Assembly: GCA_937916845.1 (NCBI GenBank)
Contig: CALFSK010000059.1
Span: 1 to 25,092, forward strand
DNA from: an uncultured Lactobacillus sp.
GTDB taxonomy: Bacteria > Bacillota > Bacilli > Lactobacillales > Lactobacillaceae
DNA: 25,092 bases
Direction of reading: 5' to 3'
The translations under genes were made by a program, and so were the position numbers. Below, in pieces: positions 1 to 8,854 of the stretch (position 1 is the stretch's first letter; each line of letters opens with the position of its first letter). The notes below the pieces were generated by a model, which searched no databases, was not told the DNA's origin, and was given only the letters and a program-made list of their open reading frames with translations.

Positions 1-1
1 A

Positions 2-58
2 TCAGGTCATGCTGACCAATTTGTCAAAAAATTCGGATTAAATTTGCAATCTACCTAA
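2..58 (+). CDS. C-terminal end of an unrecognised protein (partial)
   Basis: A reading frame is open from the window edge to a TAA at 56-58 and encodes about 18 residues ending in FGLNLQST. It meets the leftward LysR gene tail to tail with a 4-base overlap, an arrangement common for real convergent genes. No family can be named from so few residues. It could equally be a chance open frame. Confidence 0.35.
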   Translation, partial: SGHADQFVKKFGLNLQST

Positions 59-900
59 TACCCAGAATTATCTTTTTTCCAATAGGCATAGTAATGTTGA
101 GTCAAGTCGCGACCGTGGTCGACCAACTTCAAAACCCGGTTAGTATTGGGATCAATATGGCTACCGGTGCGACTGTTGACGACGACGTAGCCTTGGTTAG
201 CAGCAGCTAGCATCTGAGCTTCGCCGAAACTAGCAGCGATTTGGAAAGGACTTTGAATGCCTAGAACCTCTCGATAATAAGCTTGTTCGGAAGTGTATTG
301 ATCAGCACCCACGATGAGAATGCAAGGCAAGTCGGTCAAATCAGTCGTATCAATGACCGTCTCTTTAGTCTTAAAGGCGTTGTTCGCAACAATGACCATG
401 TAATCGGCGGACGTTAAAAATTTATTCTCATAACTAGTTGATAAGTTATGCCGTTGGTCAGAAAAACTCAAGTCAATTTTGTCATCACGGAGTTGTGAAA
501 AGAGTTCCGTGTAAGAGTTACTATGAATCTGGACACGAACGTGCGGGTAGGCTTGTGAAAATTCCGAGACAGCTTGTAGAAATTCTTGCGAGCCAAATTT
601 TCTTAGGTAGCCAAGACGTAACGTATAGGTTGACTGAGTGTGATTTTCGATGGCCTGGGTTTCCGTAACTAAGTGTTCGACTTGTTCTAGAACCACTTGG
701 CAATGATGATAAAAATATTCACCAGCTGGAGTTAACTCAAAACTGCGTCCCTGCCGCTTGACCAAGGTCACGCCTAGTTGTTCGGCAAGAATTTTTAGTT
801 GTTGGGAAAGTGATGATTGGGAGATTTGGCACTCTTCGGCAGCTTTGGTATAACTGTGATTATTGACGACTGCCACGAAATATTGCATTTGACGAAACAT
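55..900 (-). CDS. LysR-family transcriptional regulator
   Basis: The 281-residue protein has the LysR layout. An N-terminal winged helix-turn-helix (about residues 1-60) begins MFRQMQYFVAVVNNHSYTKA and includes QISQSSLSQQLKILAEQLG. A C-terminal co-inducer domain (about 90-280) begins around LRLGYLRKFG. The start codon is preceded on the minus strand by GAGGTGAG, a good ribosome site. LysR proteins usually act as tetrameric activators that respond to a small molecule and often regulate a divergent neighbour. Here the divergent neighbour is metS, which would be an unusual target, so the target may instead be the gene to the left, outside the window. The ligand cannot be told from sequence. The family call is very secure. 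Confidence 0.93.
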   Translation of the reverse strand: MFRQMQYFVAVVNNHSYTKAAEECQISQSSLSQQLKILAEQLGVTLVKRQGRSFELTPAGEYFYHHCQVVLEQVEHLVTETQAIENHTQSTYTLRLGYLRKFGSQEFLQAVSEFSQAYPHVRVQIHSNSYTELFSQLRDDKIDLSFSDQRHNLSTSYENKFLTSADYMVIVANNAFKTKETVIDTTDLTDLPCILIVGADQYTSEQAYYREVLGIQSPFQIAASFGEAQMLAAANQGYVVVNSRTGSHIDPNTNRVLKLVDHGRDLTQHYYAYWKKDNSGY

Positions 901-3252
<2,352 letters not shown>

Positions 3253-3271
3253 TTGGTCACTTGAATAACAC

Positions 3272-3317
3272 AAACCGCTACATGACTGTCTTTGGCAGTG
3301 ATGTAGCGGTTTTTTGT
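3272..3317 (+). terminator. Rho-independent terminator of metS
   Basis: A perfect stem of ACCGCTACAT with ATGTAGCGGT, extended by an inner ACTG/CAGT, is followed by a run of six T. It starts about 20 bases after the metS stop. Confidence 0.93.
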
Positions 3318-3394
3318 TGCCTTGACTAAAGGTTAAAAAGTCTAAAATTGCGATTAACACTGTAATAGTAGCAATCGTCATTCCTAAGTTATTC

Positions 3395-3565
3395 GCTCAG
3401 TCGGGTAGCCTTAGTGTGCTATGAGGGCCGGTGCCAGCCAAAGTTCGGTCTGACACCTCGATTCAAAGCCGACAGCCCACGTCTTTGAATCGCCCCGCAA
3501 AATTGGCAGATAGGAAACACCTGCCAATTTTGCCGACACAGCACACCAAGGCTACCCGACTGCGC
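3395..3565 (-). repeat. Element B, copy 1: folded repeat with 23-bp terminal inverted repeat
   Basis: The ends (3398-3420 and 3540-3562) are inverted repeats that match at 22 of 23 positions. Read on the minus strand, the element contains a 13-bp perfect hairpin (3497-3509 with 3521-3533), then a 9-bp perfect hairpin GATTCAAAG/CTTTGAATC (3460-3468 with 3483-3491), then a CCAGACC/GGCTGG-type hairpin at about 3430-3450. The copy at 20360-20530 has the same order of parts. The family is not recognised. It lies in the gene-free stretch between metS and the secreted protein, next to a fragment of element A. Confidence 0.85.
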
Positions 3566-3597
3566 TTAAAATAAACTTACCATTATTGTTACTTGTT

Positions 3598-3644
3598 CCA
3601 GGTTAAGTCCGGTCCCACGACCACATGTCATCAGTGGCAACTGG
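3598..3644 (-). repeat. Element A, partial copy 3
   Basis: On the minus strand this stretch reproduces the first part of element A, including GTTGCCACTGATGACAT, GGTCGTGGGACCGG and a changed version of the following TTAAGCCTG (here CTTAACCTGG). The remainder of A (three inner hairpins and the 3' arm) is missing. It lies just before element B copy 1 when read on the minus strand, the same order as at 20138-20530. The rest of the gap (3318-3394, 3566-3597, 3645-3760) shows nothing I can assign. Confidence 0.8.
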
Positions 3645-3782
3645 ACTAGCTTGCCAGTAGCTGATTTGTAGTATTTAAATATTCAGATAGTCATGCTCCT
3701 TAAAATTAACTTTCAACTTTTAGTTGTCTTAATGCAAATCGCTAGAAACCCCTTACTTTCTTGTTCCCATGAATCGCTCGGG

Positions 3783-3811
3783 TGCTATAATTATATTTAT
3801 AAAAAGGGAGG
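3783..3811 (+). promoter_or_regulatory. Promoter and ribosome site of the secreted basic protein
   Basis: A consensus extended -10 (TG-C-TATAAT, 3783-3791) is followed by GGGAGG at 3806-3811, nine bases before the ATG. TTGTTC at 3761-3766 is a possible -35 at a loose 19-bp spacing. The untranslated leader would be only about 20 nt. Confidence 0.7.
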
Positions 3812-3820
3812 ATTTTAGTT

Positions 3821-4519
3821 ATGAAAAGATTTTTAAAAGCTGGCTTAATGCTGGTGTTGGGGTTAGCACTAGTTGCGCCAAGCTTAACAACTACGGCGGA
3901 TGCTTCTAGTAAAAAGGTGAAGGTCATCTCAACGACTAAGGTTGCGAAGAAGGCTTATCACGGTAAAAAGGGGTACATTTACAGCAGTGCTAAGTTAACC
4001 AAGAAAAAGTACAACATGAAGAAATACAAGTACACGACTTGGTACCGCTCAAAGAAGGCTAAGATCAAGAAGTCGGGGAAGAAGTCTTCTTTGACGTATA
4101 TTACGGCTGGCAAGAAAAAGGGCTGGATTTACAGCAAGTATTTGACTGCCGGAAAAGCACCAATTAACAAAAAGAAAATTCTAAAAAACGATTTAACGGC
4201 GTACAATCGTGCAATGATGTCAGCTAGTCCGGAATTACAAAGTAGTCTTCAGGAGCTGTCTCCCAACGATTATTATTCAATGGGGCTGTTGCTGAATAGT
4301 TACTATTATGAAAAAGAGGACGCCGCACAGGATAAAGGCGCAATCTTGAAAGCTTATAAGATTTTCAAAGGCCGCTTTAGCAAATCCCAGAATAAGAACT
4401 TGGCCGCAATGGCTAAGGATGTGAGTGGGTTCCATTTTACTAAGTCTAATCAAGAAATGAGCGCAAGAAAATTAGCAACATTTGGTACTGCACTTGGTAA
4501 GCTGATTGAGGATCTTTAA
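3821..4519 (+). CDS. Secreted, lysine-rich protein with SH3-like repeats
   Basis: The 232-residue protein begins with a clear signal peptide: positive MKRFLK, a hydrophobic core and a likely cleavage after TADA at about residue 29. Residues about 35-115 are very rich in Lys and Tyr and carry the recurring pattern KKGYIYSS ... TTWYRSKKAKIKKSGKKSSL ... KKKGWIYSKYL, typical of SH3-like cell-wall-associated modules in lactobacillus surface proteins. The second half (about 125-232) is probably helical and is not recognised. Its strong positive charge suggests it stays bound to the anionic wall after secretion. It is a single-gene unit with its own promoter and terminator. No enzyme motif is visible. 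Secretion is secure; function is unknown. Confidence 0.85.
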   Translation: MKRFLKAGLMLVLGLALVAPSLTTTADASSKKVKVISTTKVAKKAYHGKKGYIYSSAKLTKKKYNMKKYKYTTWYRSKKAKIKKSGKKSSLTYITAGKKKGWIYSKYLTAGKAPINKKKILKNDLTAYNRAMMSASPELQSSLQELSPNDYYSMGLLLNSYYYEKEDAAQDKGAILKAYKIFKGRFSKSQNKNLAAMAKDVSGFHFTKSNQEMSARKLATFGTALGKLIEDL

Positions 4520-4534
4520 GCATAACTGAATCAG

Positions 4535-4570
4535 AAAGGCCGCTTGAATTTGGAGTGGCCTTTTAGTTTG
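4535..4570 (+). terminator. Terminator after the secreted protein gene
   Basis: AAAGGCCGCT pairs with AGTGGCCTTT (one G-U pair), followed by a short T-rich stretch. Confidence 0.75.
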
Positions 4571-4584
4571 CTAAAAAATGGTTT

Positions 4585-4613
4585 TTGACAAATTTAGTTA
4601 TATCCCGTACAGT
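4585..4613 (+). promoter_or_regulatory. Promoter of the leader ORF-MFS transcript
   Basis: TTGACA at 4585-4590 is separated by exactly 17 bp from TACAGT at 4608-4613. The predicted start near 4620 gives a leader of about 110 nt before the exporter's ATG, enough for the leader ORF and hairpin described below. Confidence 0.75.
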
Positions 4614-4642
4614 GATACGAGCAAGAAATGAGGTGACTACGC

Positions 4643-4708
4643 ATGAAATATGAACAAATTTTAGTGTGTGTGGCCGTAGATGGAAAAGGACGTTTTTCCG
4701 CAAATTAA
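4643..4708 (+). CDS. 21-residue leader peptide (or remnant of a UspA-like gene)
   Basis: An ATG lies 7 bases after a good ribosome site (GAGGTG, 4630-4635) and opens a 21-codon frame reading MKYEQILVCVAVDGKGRFSA plus N. Its last codons run through the 5' arm of the hairpin at 4688-4743 and its stop codon lies in the inner stem. That layout is the classic one for a leader peptide whose translation opens a hairpin. The beginning (MKYEQILV, then AVDG) also resembles the N-terminus of UspA-type universal stress proteins, so it may have arisen from a decayed usp gene. Both could be true. Confidence 0.6.
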   Translation: MKYEQILVCVAVDGKGRFSAN

Positions 4709-4743
4709 TTTAAATAGGAGTCTAAATTAAATGAAAAACGTCC
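4688..4743 (+). promoter_or_regulatory. Hairpin sequestering the MFS start codon
   Basis: The outer stem is a perfect 11-bp inverted repeat: GGACGTTTTTC (4688-4698) with GAAAAACGTCC (4733-4743). The inner stem is a perfect 8-bp inverted repeat: TTAATTTA (4705-4712) with TAAATTAA (4723-4730). The ribosome site AGGAG (4716-4720) is in the loop. The exporter's ATG (4731-4733) is trapped between the stems, with its G paired. No T-run follows, so it would act on translation and not on transcription. Confidence 0.8.
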
Positions 4744-5921
4744 AAAAACAAGTTCCATCACTACTATTATTAATCACGTTGGTGGGGTTCCCACAAATCA
4801 GTGAATCGATCTTTACCCCCATCCTACCGGCGCTAAGCAGTGCCTTACACGTCAGCGCCAGTCATAGCCAACTGACTATGAGCATTTACTTCGTGGCGTT
4901 TGCCATCGGGGTCCTTTTCTGGGGCCAGTACGCGGATTACCGCGGTCGGCGTTCTGCCATGCTCGGCGGCCTCGTCTTTTATTTACTGGGCAACTTAGGG
5001 TTGTTTTTAAGCCCCGGTTTTAGCTGGCTATTAGGTAGCCGTTTAGTGCAAGCGTTTGGAGCGAGTGCCGGGTCGGTCGTCACGCAAACCATCATGCGCG
5101 AAAGTTTCAGTGGCGTGAGCGGGGCCAAGGTCTTTGCGAAGGTCAGTGCTGCCATGGCGTTATCGCCGGCACTCGGGCCGTTGATTGGCGGAAGCGTGCA
5201 GACCATGTGGGGTTACCACAACGTCTTTTCCGTTTTGATCATGATGGCGATTGCCTGCCTCTTATATGCAGGAGCCCGTTTGCCAGAAACGCGTCCAACC
5301 ACGGTAAAAGTGGCCAATTGGTCGCAACAAAAATTGGTCGTCAAGCGGCTGTTGAGTGACCCGGTCGTGTGGACCTACGGGATTTTAATTAGTGGGATCA
5401 ATGGAATTTTGTTTAGTTATTACGCTGAAGCGCCGTTTATTTTTGAAGCGCACTTTGGTTTTTCAGCCGTCACGTATGGCAGTCTCGGTTTATTACTGGC
5501 AGCCGCCAGCTTAGGTGGTGCGCTGTTAGTGAACTGGCTAGTGAATTACTGGTCACCAATGCACATCGCGTTGGGCGGCCTGATGCTCAGTAGCGTCGCG
5601 GCTGTTGGGCTAGTCGTTGCGGCTAGTTTGAATCAAGTCTTCGGGATGCTGGCCGGAATCTTCGTCGTCTTCCTAGGACTGAACGTGACGTTGCCCAACG
5701 CGCTCAACCGGGCCTTAATTGGTTACGAGTCCGTGATGGGAAGCGCCAGTGGCTGGTTCAGTCTCGGCTACTACTTGGCGGTCAGCGCCCTGACATACTT
5801 GATGAGTTGGCTGCATCATGGCAGTATTACGACCTTACCCGCTTATATTCTAGGAATTTGCCTAGTGATGAGTATTGTTTACGGGTGGCTATGTCGGCGA
5901 ACGGCTGTGTCACGTAATTAA
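4731..5921 (+). CDS. MFS multidrug exporter, Bcr/CflA type
   Basis: A 396-residue integral membrane protein with about 12 hydrophobic segments. MFS motif A is seen after the second helix (GQYADYRGRRSAMLGG). The stretch SRLVQAFGASAGSVVTQTIMR matches the Bcr/CflA signature (R-LQG-GAAAG----AI-RD). Motif C is present as ALSPALGPLIGG, which points to an antiporter. The family expels drugs such as bicyclomycin, chloramphenicol or sulfonamides, and sometimes amino acids or peptides, using the proton gradient. The substrate here cannot be told. Start choice is fixed by AGGAG at 4716-4720. Translation is probably controlled by the upstream leader ORF and hairpin, the layout used by inducible antibiotic-resistance genes. 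Confidence 0.92.
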   Translation: MKNVQKQVPSLLLLITLVGFPQISESIFTPILPALSSALHVSASHSQLTMSIYFVAFAIGVLFWGQYADYRGRRSAMLGGLVFYLLGNLGLFLSPGFSWLLGSRLVQAFGASAGSVVTQTIMRESFSGVSGAKVFAKVSAAMALSPALGPLIGGSVQTMWGYHNVFSVLIMMAIACLLYAGARLPETRPTTVKVANWSQQKLVVKRLLSDPVVWTYGILISGINGILFSYYAEAPFIFEAHFGFSAVTYGSLGLLLAAASLGGALLVNWLVNYWSPMHIALGGLMLSSVAAVGLVVAASLNQVFGMLAGIFVVFLGLNVTLPNALNRALIGYESVMGSASGWFSLGYYLAVSALTYLMSWLHHGSITTLPAYILGICLVMSIVYGWLCRRTAVSRN

Positions 5922-5943
5922 AACAGTTATTATGAACTAGATG

Positions 5944-5986
5944 AACACTCGCTTCCACCTATATCGGGTAGTGGCGAGTGTTTTTG
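5944..5986 (+). terminator. Terminator of the MFS gene
   Basis: AACACTCGC pairs with GCGAGTGTT around an imperfect CCAC/GTGG inner stem, followed by five T. Confidence 0.88.
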
Positions 5987-6000
5987 ATTGGATTAAAAAT

Positions 6001-6043
6001 GGCTTAGGCTGGTCCCCACGGCAGAGGGCGTCACTGGCAACCG
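6001..6043 (-). repeat. Degenerate fragment of element A
   Basis: Read on the minus strand, this stretch shares TCCGGTTGCCA, then TGA, GGGACC and TAAGCC at the same spacings as the 5' part of element A (about 27 of 45 positions aligned without gaps). The inner hairpins are absent. It may be an old decayed copy. Similarity by chance is not fully excluded. Confidence 0.45.
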
Positions 6044-6110
6044 GAGGCGGCAATTCCAGTTATAAATGACCGCCCTTTTAGTTGCTTCTCTGTTGCCTGC
6101 TTGCGTCCCA

Positions 6111-6119
6111 TGTTAAAAT
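6111..6119 (+). promoter_or_regulatory. Extended -10 of the tatD operon
   Basis: TG-T-TAAAAT lies about 37 bases before the tatD ATG. TTGCCT at 6093-6098 could serve as a -35 at a short 15-bp spacing. Confidence 0.5.
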
Positions 6120-6155
6120 CAACTAAGATAACAAAAGTCGAAAAGGGGTTCTGAC

Positions 6156-6932
6156 ATGCGTATTTTTGATTCTCATACCCATTTAAATAGTGAAGAGTTT
6201 ATTCAAGACGTGCCGCGCTACTTACAGCAGGCTAAAGACCTCGGCGTGGTGCGAATGGCCATCGTGGGGTCCAATACCCAGTTAAACGCCGACGCCATCA
6301 AGTTGGCGGAAATGTATCCGGAGTTAGTCGCAATCGTTGGCTGGCACCCGGAAGATTCAAAGAACTATACGAAGGAAACTGAAAAAGTTTTAATTGAACA
6401 GTTGCAGAAGCCTAAGGTCGTTGCTTTAGGTGAAATTGGGCTGGATTACCACTGGGACACGTCGCCCCAAGAGACCCAACGCAAAGTGTTCGCGCGTCAA
6501 GTTGCGATTGCTAAGGATATGGGCATGCCGATTTCGGTGCATAACCGTGACGCCTTTGAAGATACTTACAAGATCTTAAAGGCCGCCGATATCCGTGATA
6601 CTGGTGGGGTGATGCACAGTTTTAACGGTGATCCTGAATGGCTGAAGCGGTTCTTGGACCTTGGCATGCACATCTCATATAGTGGGGTGGCGTCGTTTAA
6701 GCACGCCGACGAAGTCCACGATTCCGTTAAGCTCACGCCGTTAGATAAAATGTTAGTGGAGACCGACGCGCCGTACTTGACACCCGAACCATACCGCGGC
6801 AAGCAGAACGAACCGGCTTACACGCGTTACGTCGTCGAAGCGATTGCCAAGTTGCGGGAAACCACACCGGAAGCCATCGCAAGTCAAACTTATCAAAATG
6901 CAGAGGAATTTTTTAAGATTGAAAAAGATTAA
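6156..6932 (+). CDS. tatD: TatD-family metal-dependent DNase/hydrolase
   Basis: A 258-residue TIM-barrel amidohydrolase-type nuclease. The metal-binding residues expected for TatD are all present: H7 and H9 (FDSHTHLN), E93 (ALGEIGLDYHWD), H129 (SVHNRD), H154 (MHSFNG) and D204 (VETDAPYLTPEP). The family has 3'-5' exonuclease activity on DNA and RNA and is linked to repair of oxidative damage. AAAAGGGG lies upstream of the ATG at a normal distance. Its stop lies inside the beginning of rnmV, and the tatD-rnmV-rsmA order is a conserved Bacillota operon. Length is normal for the family. Confidence 0.95.
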   Translation: MRIFDSHTHLNSEEFIQDVPRYLQQAKDLGVVRMAIVGSNTQLNADAIKLAEMYPELVAIVGWHPEDSKNYTKETEKVLIEQLQKPKVVALGEIGLDYHWDTSPQETQRKVFARQVAIAKDMGMPISVHNRDAFEDTYKILKAADIRDTGGVMHSFNGDPEWLKRFLDLGMHISYSGVASFKHADEVHDSVKLTPLDKMLVETDAPYLTPEPYRGKQNEPAYTRYVVEAIAKLRETTPEAIASQTYQNAEEFFKIEKD

Positions 6933-7485
6933 AGAAGTGATCGTCGTTGAAGGCAAGGATGATACCAAGCGCTTAGCTTTGGCTGTCGATGCCGATACGT
7001 TAGAAACGAACGGTTCAGCGATTTCCGAAGAAACGCTGGCCCAGATTAAACAACTCCAAGCGACGCGCGGCGTCATCGTGTTTACCGACCCAGACTTTTC
7101 TGGTGAACGGATTCGCAAGATTATTTCCGCCAACGTTCCGGGAGTGAAGCACGCCTTTTTGCCCCGTAAAGCGGGGGTTCCAACGAAGGCGGGCGGCAGC
7201 CTTGGCGTTGAACACGCTAGTCCTGAAGCGATTCAGACGGCGCTGGCGAACTTGTACACGGAACGCGTCGATGAACCAGCGACCTTGATCAGTCAGGGTG
7301 ACCTGATTCGAGCGGGTTTGTTAGCGGGGCCGCAAGCCCGCCAACGCCGCGAACAACTAGGAGAATTATTGAAGATTGGGTACGTCAACGGCAAGCAGTT
7401 GCCGAAGCGACTCCAACTTTTTCAAGTCCAGCCAGACGATTTCTGGCACGCTGTTGAACAACTAACTACAGAGGTGAACAAATGA
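6919..7485 (+). CDS. rnmV: Ribonuclease M5 (5S rRNA maturase)
   Basis: A TOPRIM-domain nuclease that trims both ends of 5S rRNA precursors, with ribosomal protein L18 as the known cofactor. The TOPRIM signature is seen as IKEVIVVEGKDDTKRL (catalytic Glu) and FTDPDFSGERIRK (the DxD pair). I place the start at TTG 6919, giving 188 residues beginning MKKIKEVIVVEG, which matches the length and N-terminus usual for the family. AGAGGA (6902-6907) is the ribosome site. A longer frame open from 6844 would overlap tatD by about 90 bases with no ribosome site. The chosen start overlaps tatD by 14 bases, so the two are probably translationally coupled. Confidence 0.93.
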   Translation: MKKIKEVIVVEGKDDTKRLALAVDADTLETNGSAISEETLAQIKQLQATRGVIVFTDPDFSGERIRKIISANVPGVKHAFLPRKAGVPTKAGGSLGVEHASPEAIQTALANLYTERVDEPATLISQGDLIRAGLLAGPQARQRREQLGELLKIGYVNGKQLPKRLQLFQVQPDDFWHAVEQLTTEVNK

Positions 7486-8369
7486 GTAAAGCTTTAGATA
7501 TTGCCAACTCAGCTCGAACGCAAGCGATTATGCGCACGTACGGCTTACAAGTCAAAAAGAGCCTGGGCCAAAACTTTTTAACGGACCAAAACGTCTTACA
7601 CAACATTGTTTTCACGGCGGACATCAGCCAAGAAGATAACGTGATTGAAATCGGACCCGGAATTGGGGCCCTGACGGAATACTTAGCACGGGCGGCTCAC
7701 AAAGTCTTAGCGTTTGAAATTGATGATCGGCTCCTGCCGATTTTGGATGAAACGTTAGCCGACTACGATAATATCGACATCGTTAACCAGGATATTTTAA
7801 AAGTCGACTTGCCAGTGATGATCCAAGAACATTTGGAACCCGGCCGTCCGTTGAAATTAGTCGCGAACTTACCGTACTACATTACGACGCCAATCTTAAT
7901 GAACTTATTGGCGGGAGACGTGCGCTTTGAAAACATCGTCGTTATGATGCAAAAAGAAGTGGCGGACCGGCTTGCCGCTGAACCCGGCACTAAGGCGTAC
8001 GGCGCGTTAACGATCGCCGTGCAATACCGAATGGCTGCTGAAATGGCAATGGTGGTACCACGGACCGTTTTCGTGCCGTCACCAAACGTAGATTCAGCGA
8101 TTGTAAAGTTAACGGCCTTACCGCCACGGACTCACTTACCATTTGACGAAGACGCCTTTTTCAAAGTGGTTAAGGCGGGATTTGCCCACCGGCGGAAAAA
8201 CTTATGGAACAATTTACAGAGCCTTTTTGGCAAGCTCCCAGAAACTAAGGAAGCCATTCAAAAGGCCTTGGATACAGCTGAAATCGATCCTAAAATTCGG
8301 GCAGAACGGTTGACAGTGGACGAGTTTATTACCCTGACGGACGCCCTACACCAAGCTGGCTTACTTTAA
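7482..8369 (+). CDS. rsmA: 16S rRNA (adenine1518-N6/adenine1519-N6)-dimethyltransferase
   Basis: Also known as KsgA. It uses S-adenosylmethionine to dimethylate two adjacent adenines in the last hairpin of 16S rRNA, a late 30S assembly checkpoint whose loss gives kasugamycin resistance. The Rossmann SAM-binding motif is VIEIGPGIGALTEYL (about residues 58-72) and the catalytic motif IV is NLPYYITTPIL. The N-terminal KSLGQNFLTD is family-typical. Length is 295. The ATG overlaps the rnmV stop as ATGA, with GAGGTG upstream, so the two are co-translated. Confidence 0.97.
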   Translation: MSKALDIANSARTQAIMRTYGLQVKKSLGQNFLTDQNVLHNIVFTADISQEDNVIEIGPGIGALTEYLARAAHKVLAFEIDDRLLPILDETLADYDNIDIVNQDILKVDLPVMIQEHLEPGRPLKLVANLPYYITTPILMNLLAGDVRFENIVVMMQKEVADRLAAEPGTKAYGALTIAVQYRMAAEMAMVVPRTVFVPSPNVDSAIVKLTALPPRTHLPFDEDAFFKVVKAGFAHRRKNLWNNLQSLFGKLPETKEAIQKALDTAEIDPKIRAERLTVDEFITLTDALHQAGLL

Positions 8370-8391
8370 GATTGGTCTGGTTATAAAATGG

Positions 8392-8420
8392 TTGCACATT
8401 GGAAAACCTTGTGATATAAT
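8392..8420 (+). promoter_or_regulatory. Strong promoter of veg
   Basis: TTGCAC at 8392-8397, 17 bp, then TATAAT at 8415-8420 with a TG just before it. This is near consensus, in keeping with the very strong veg promoter known in Bacillus subtilis. Confidence 0.88.
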
Positions 8421-8431
8421 ATTGACTTTTC

Positions 8432-8460
8432 TATGAAAAGCTAGTATAGTAGCTTTCATG
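8432..8460 (+). promoter_or_regulatory. 5'-leader hairpin of veg
   Basis: ATGAAAAGCTA pairs with TAGCTTTCAT (one bulged A) just after the predicted start of transcription. It ends directly at the ribosome site AGGAGG (8461-8466). A 5' hairpin this close to the cap end is likely to stabilise the mRNA. Confidence 0.65.
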
Positions 8461-8473
8461 AGGAGGATTCTGA

Positions 8474-8725
8474 ATGCCAATTTCATTAGCTGCAATTAAA
8501 GATAAACTCGACTCCCGAATCGGCCAACGTATGAAGGTCGTCGCTCAAGCGGGTCGAAAGAAAACCACTGAACGCCATGGTATCTTAAAAGAAACGTACC
8601 GTTCTGTGTTTGTTGTAGATTTAGACCAACAGGAAAACGCATTTGAACGGGTCTCCTACAGCTACACCGATGTGTTAACGAAAAACGTTCAAATCGCCTT
8701 TGAAGACGAAACAACTGAAGCTTAA
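8474..8725 (+). CDS. veg: Veg family protein
   Basis: An 83-residue protein that matches the Veg family (DUF1021) in length, position after rsmA, and the core pattern IGQRMKVVAQAGRKK and RHGILKETYRSVFVVDLD. In B. subtilis Veg stimulates biofilm matrix genes by antagonising the SinR repressor. In lactobacilli, which lack that circuit, the role is unknown. The fold resembles a small beta-barrel, and the many basic residues would suit nucleic-acid or acidic-partner binding. The gene has its own strong promoter and terminator. Confidence 0.93.
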   Translation: MPISLAAIKDKLDSRIGQRMKVVAQAGRKKTTERHGILKETYRSVFVVDLDQQENAFERVSYSYTDVLTKNVQIAFEDETTEA

Positions 8726-8751
8726 TTCGCGTCACGTGAATTCTCAATATT

Positions 8752-8775
8752 AAGACCCCCAGCAAGGTCTTTTTA
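8752..8775 (+). terminator. Terminator of veg
   Basis: AAGACC pairs with GGTCTT over an 8-base loop, followed by a T run. The stem is short. Confidence 0.7.
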
Positions 8776-8854
8776 TTTTGCTCTGATATTAGTATAATTG
8801 TATCAAAGCAAGCTAGCACTCGTGCGAGCACGGGGATGGAAGAGGGTGAGACGC

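Noticed and set aside
3395..3565. Element B copy 1 as a simple insertion sequence
   Set aside because: There is no transposase ORF. Terminal inverted repeats differ completely between copies, whereas IS or MITE ends should be the most conserved part.
6844..6918. Upstream extension of rnmV
   Set aside because: It would overlap tatD by about 90 bases without a ribosome site. The TTG at 6919 gives the family's normal length and N-terminus.
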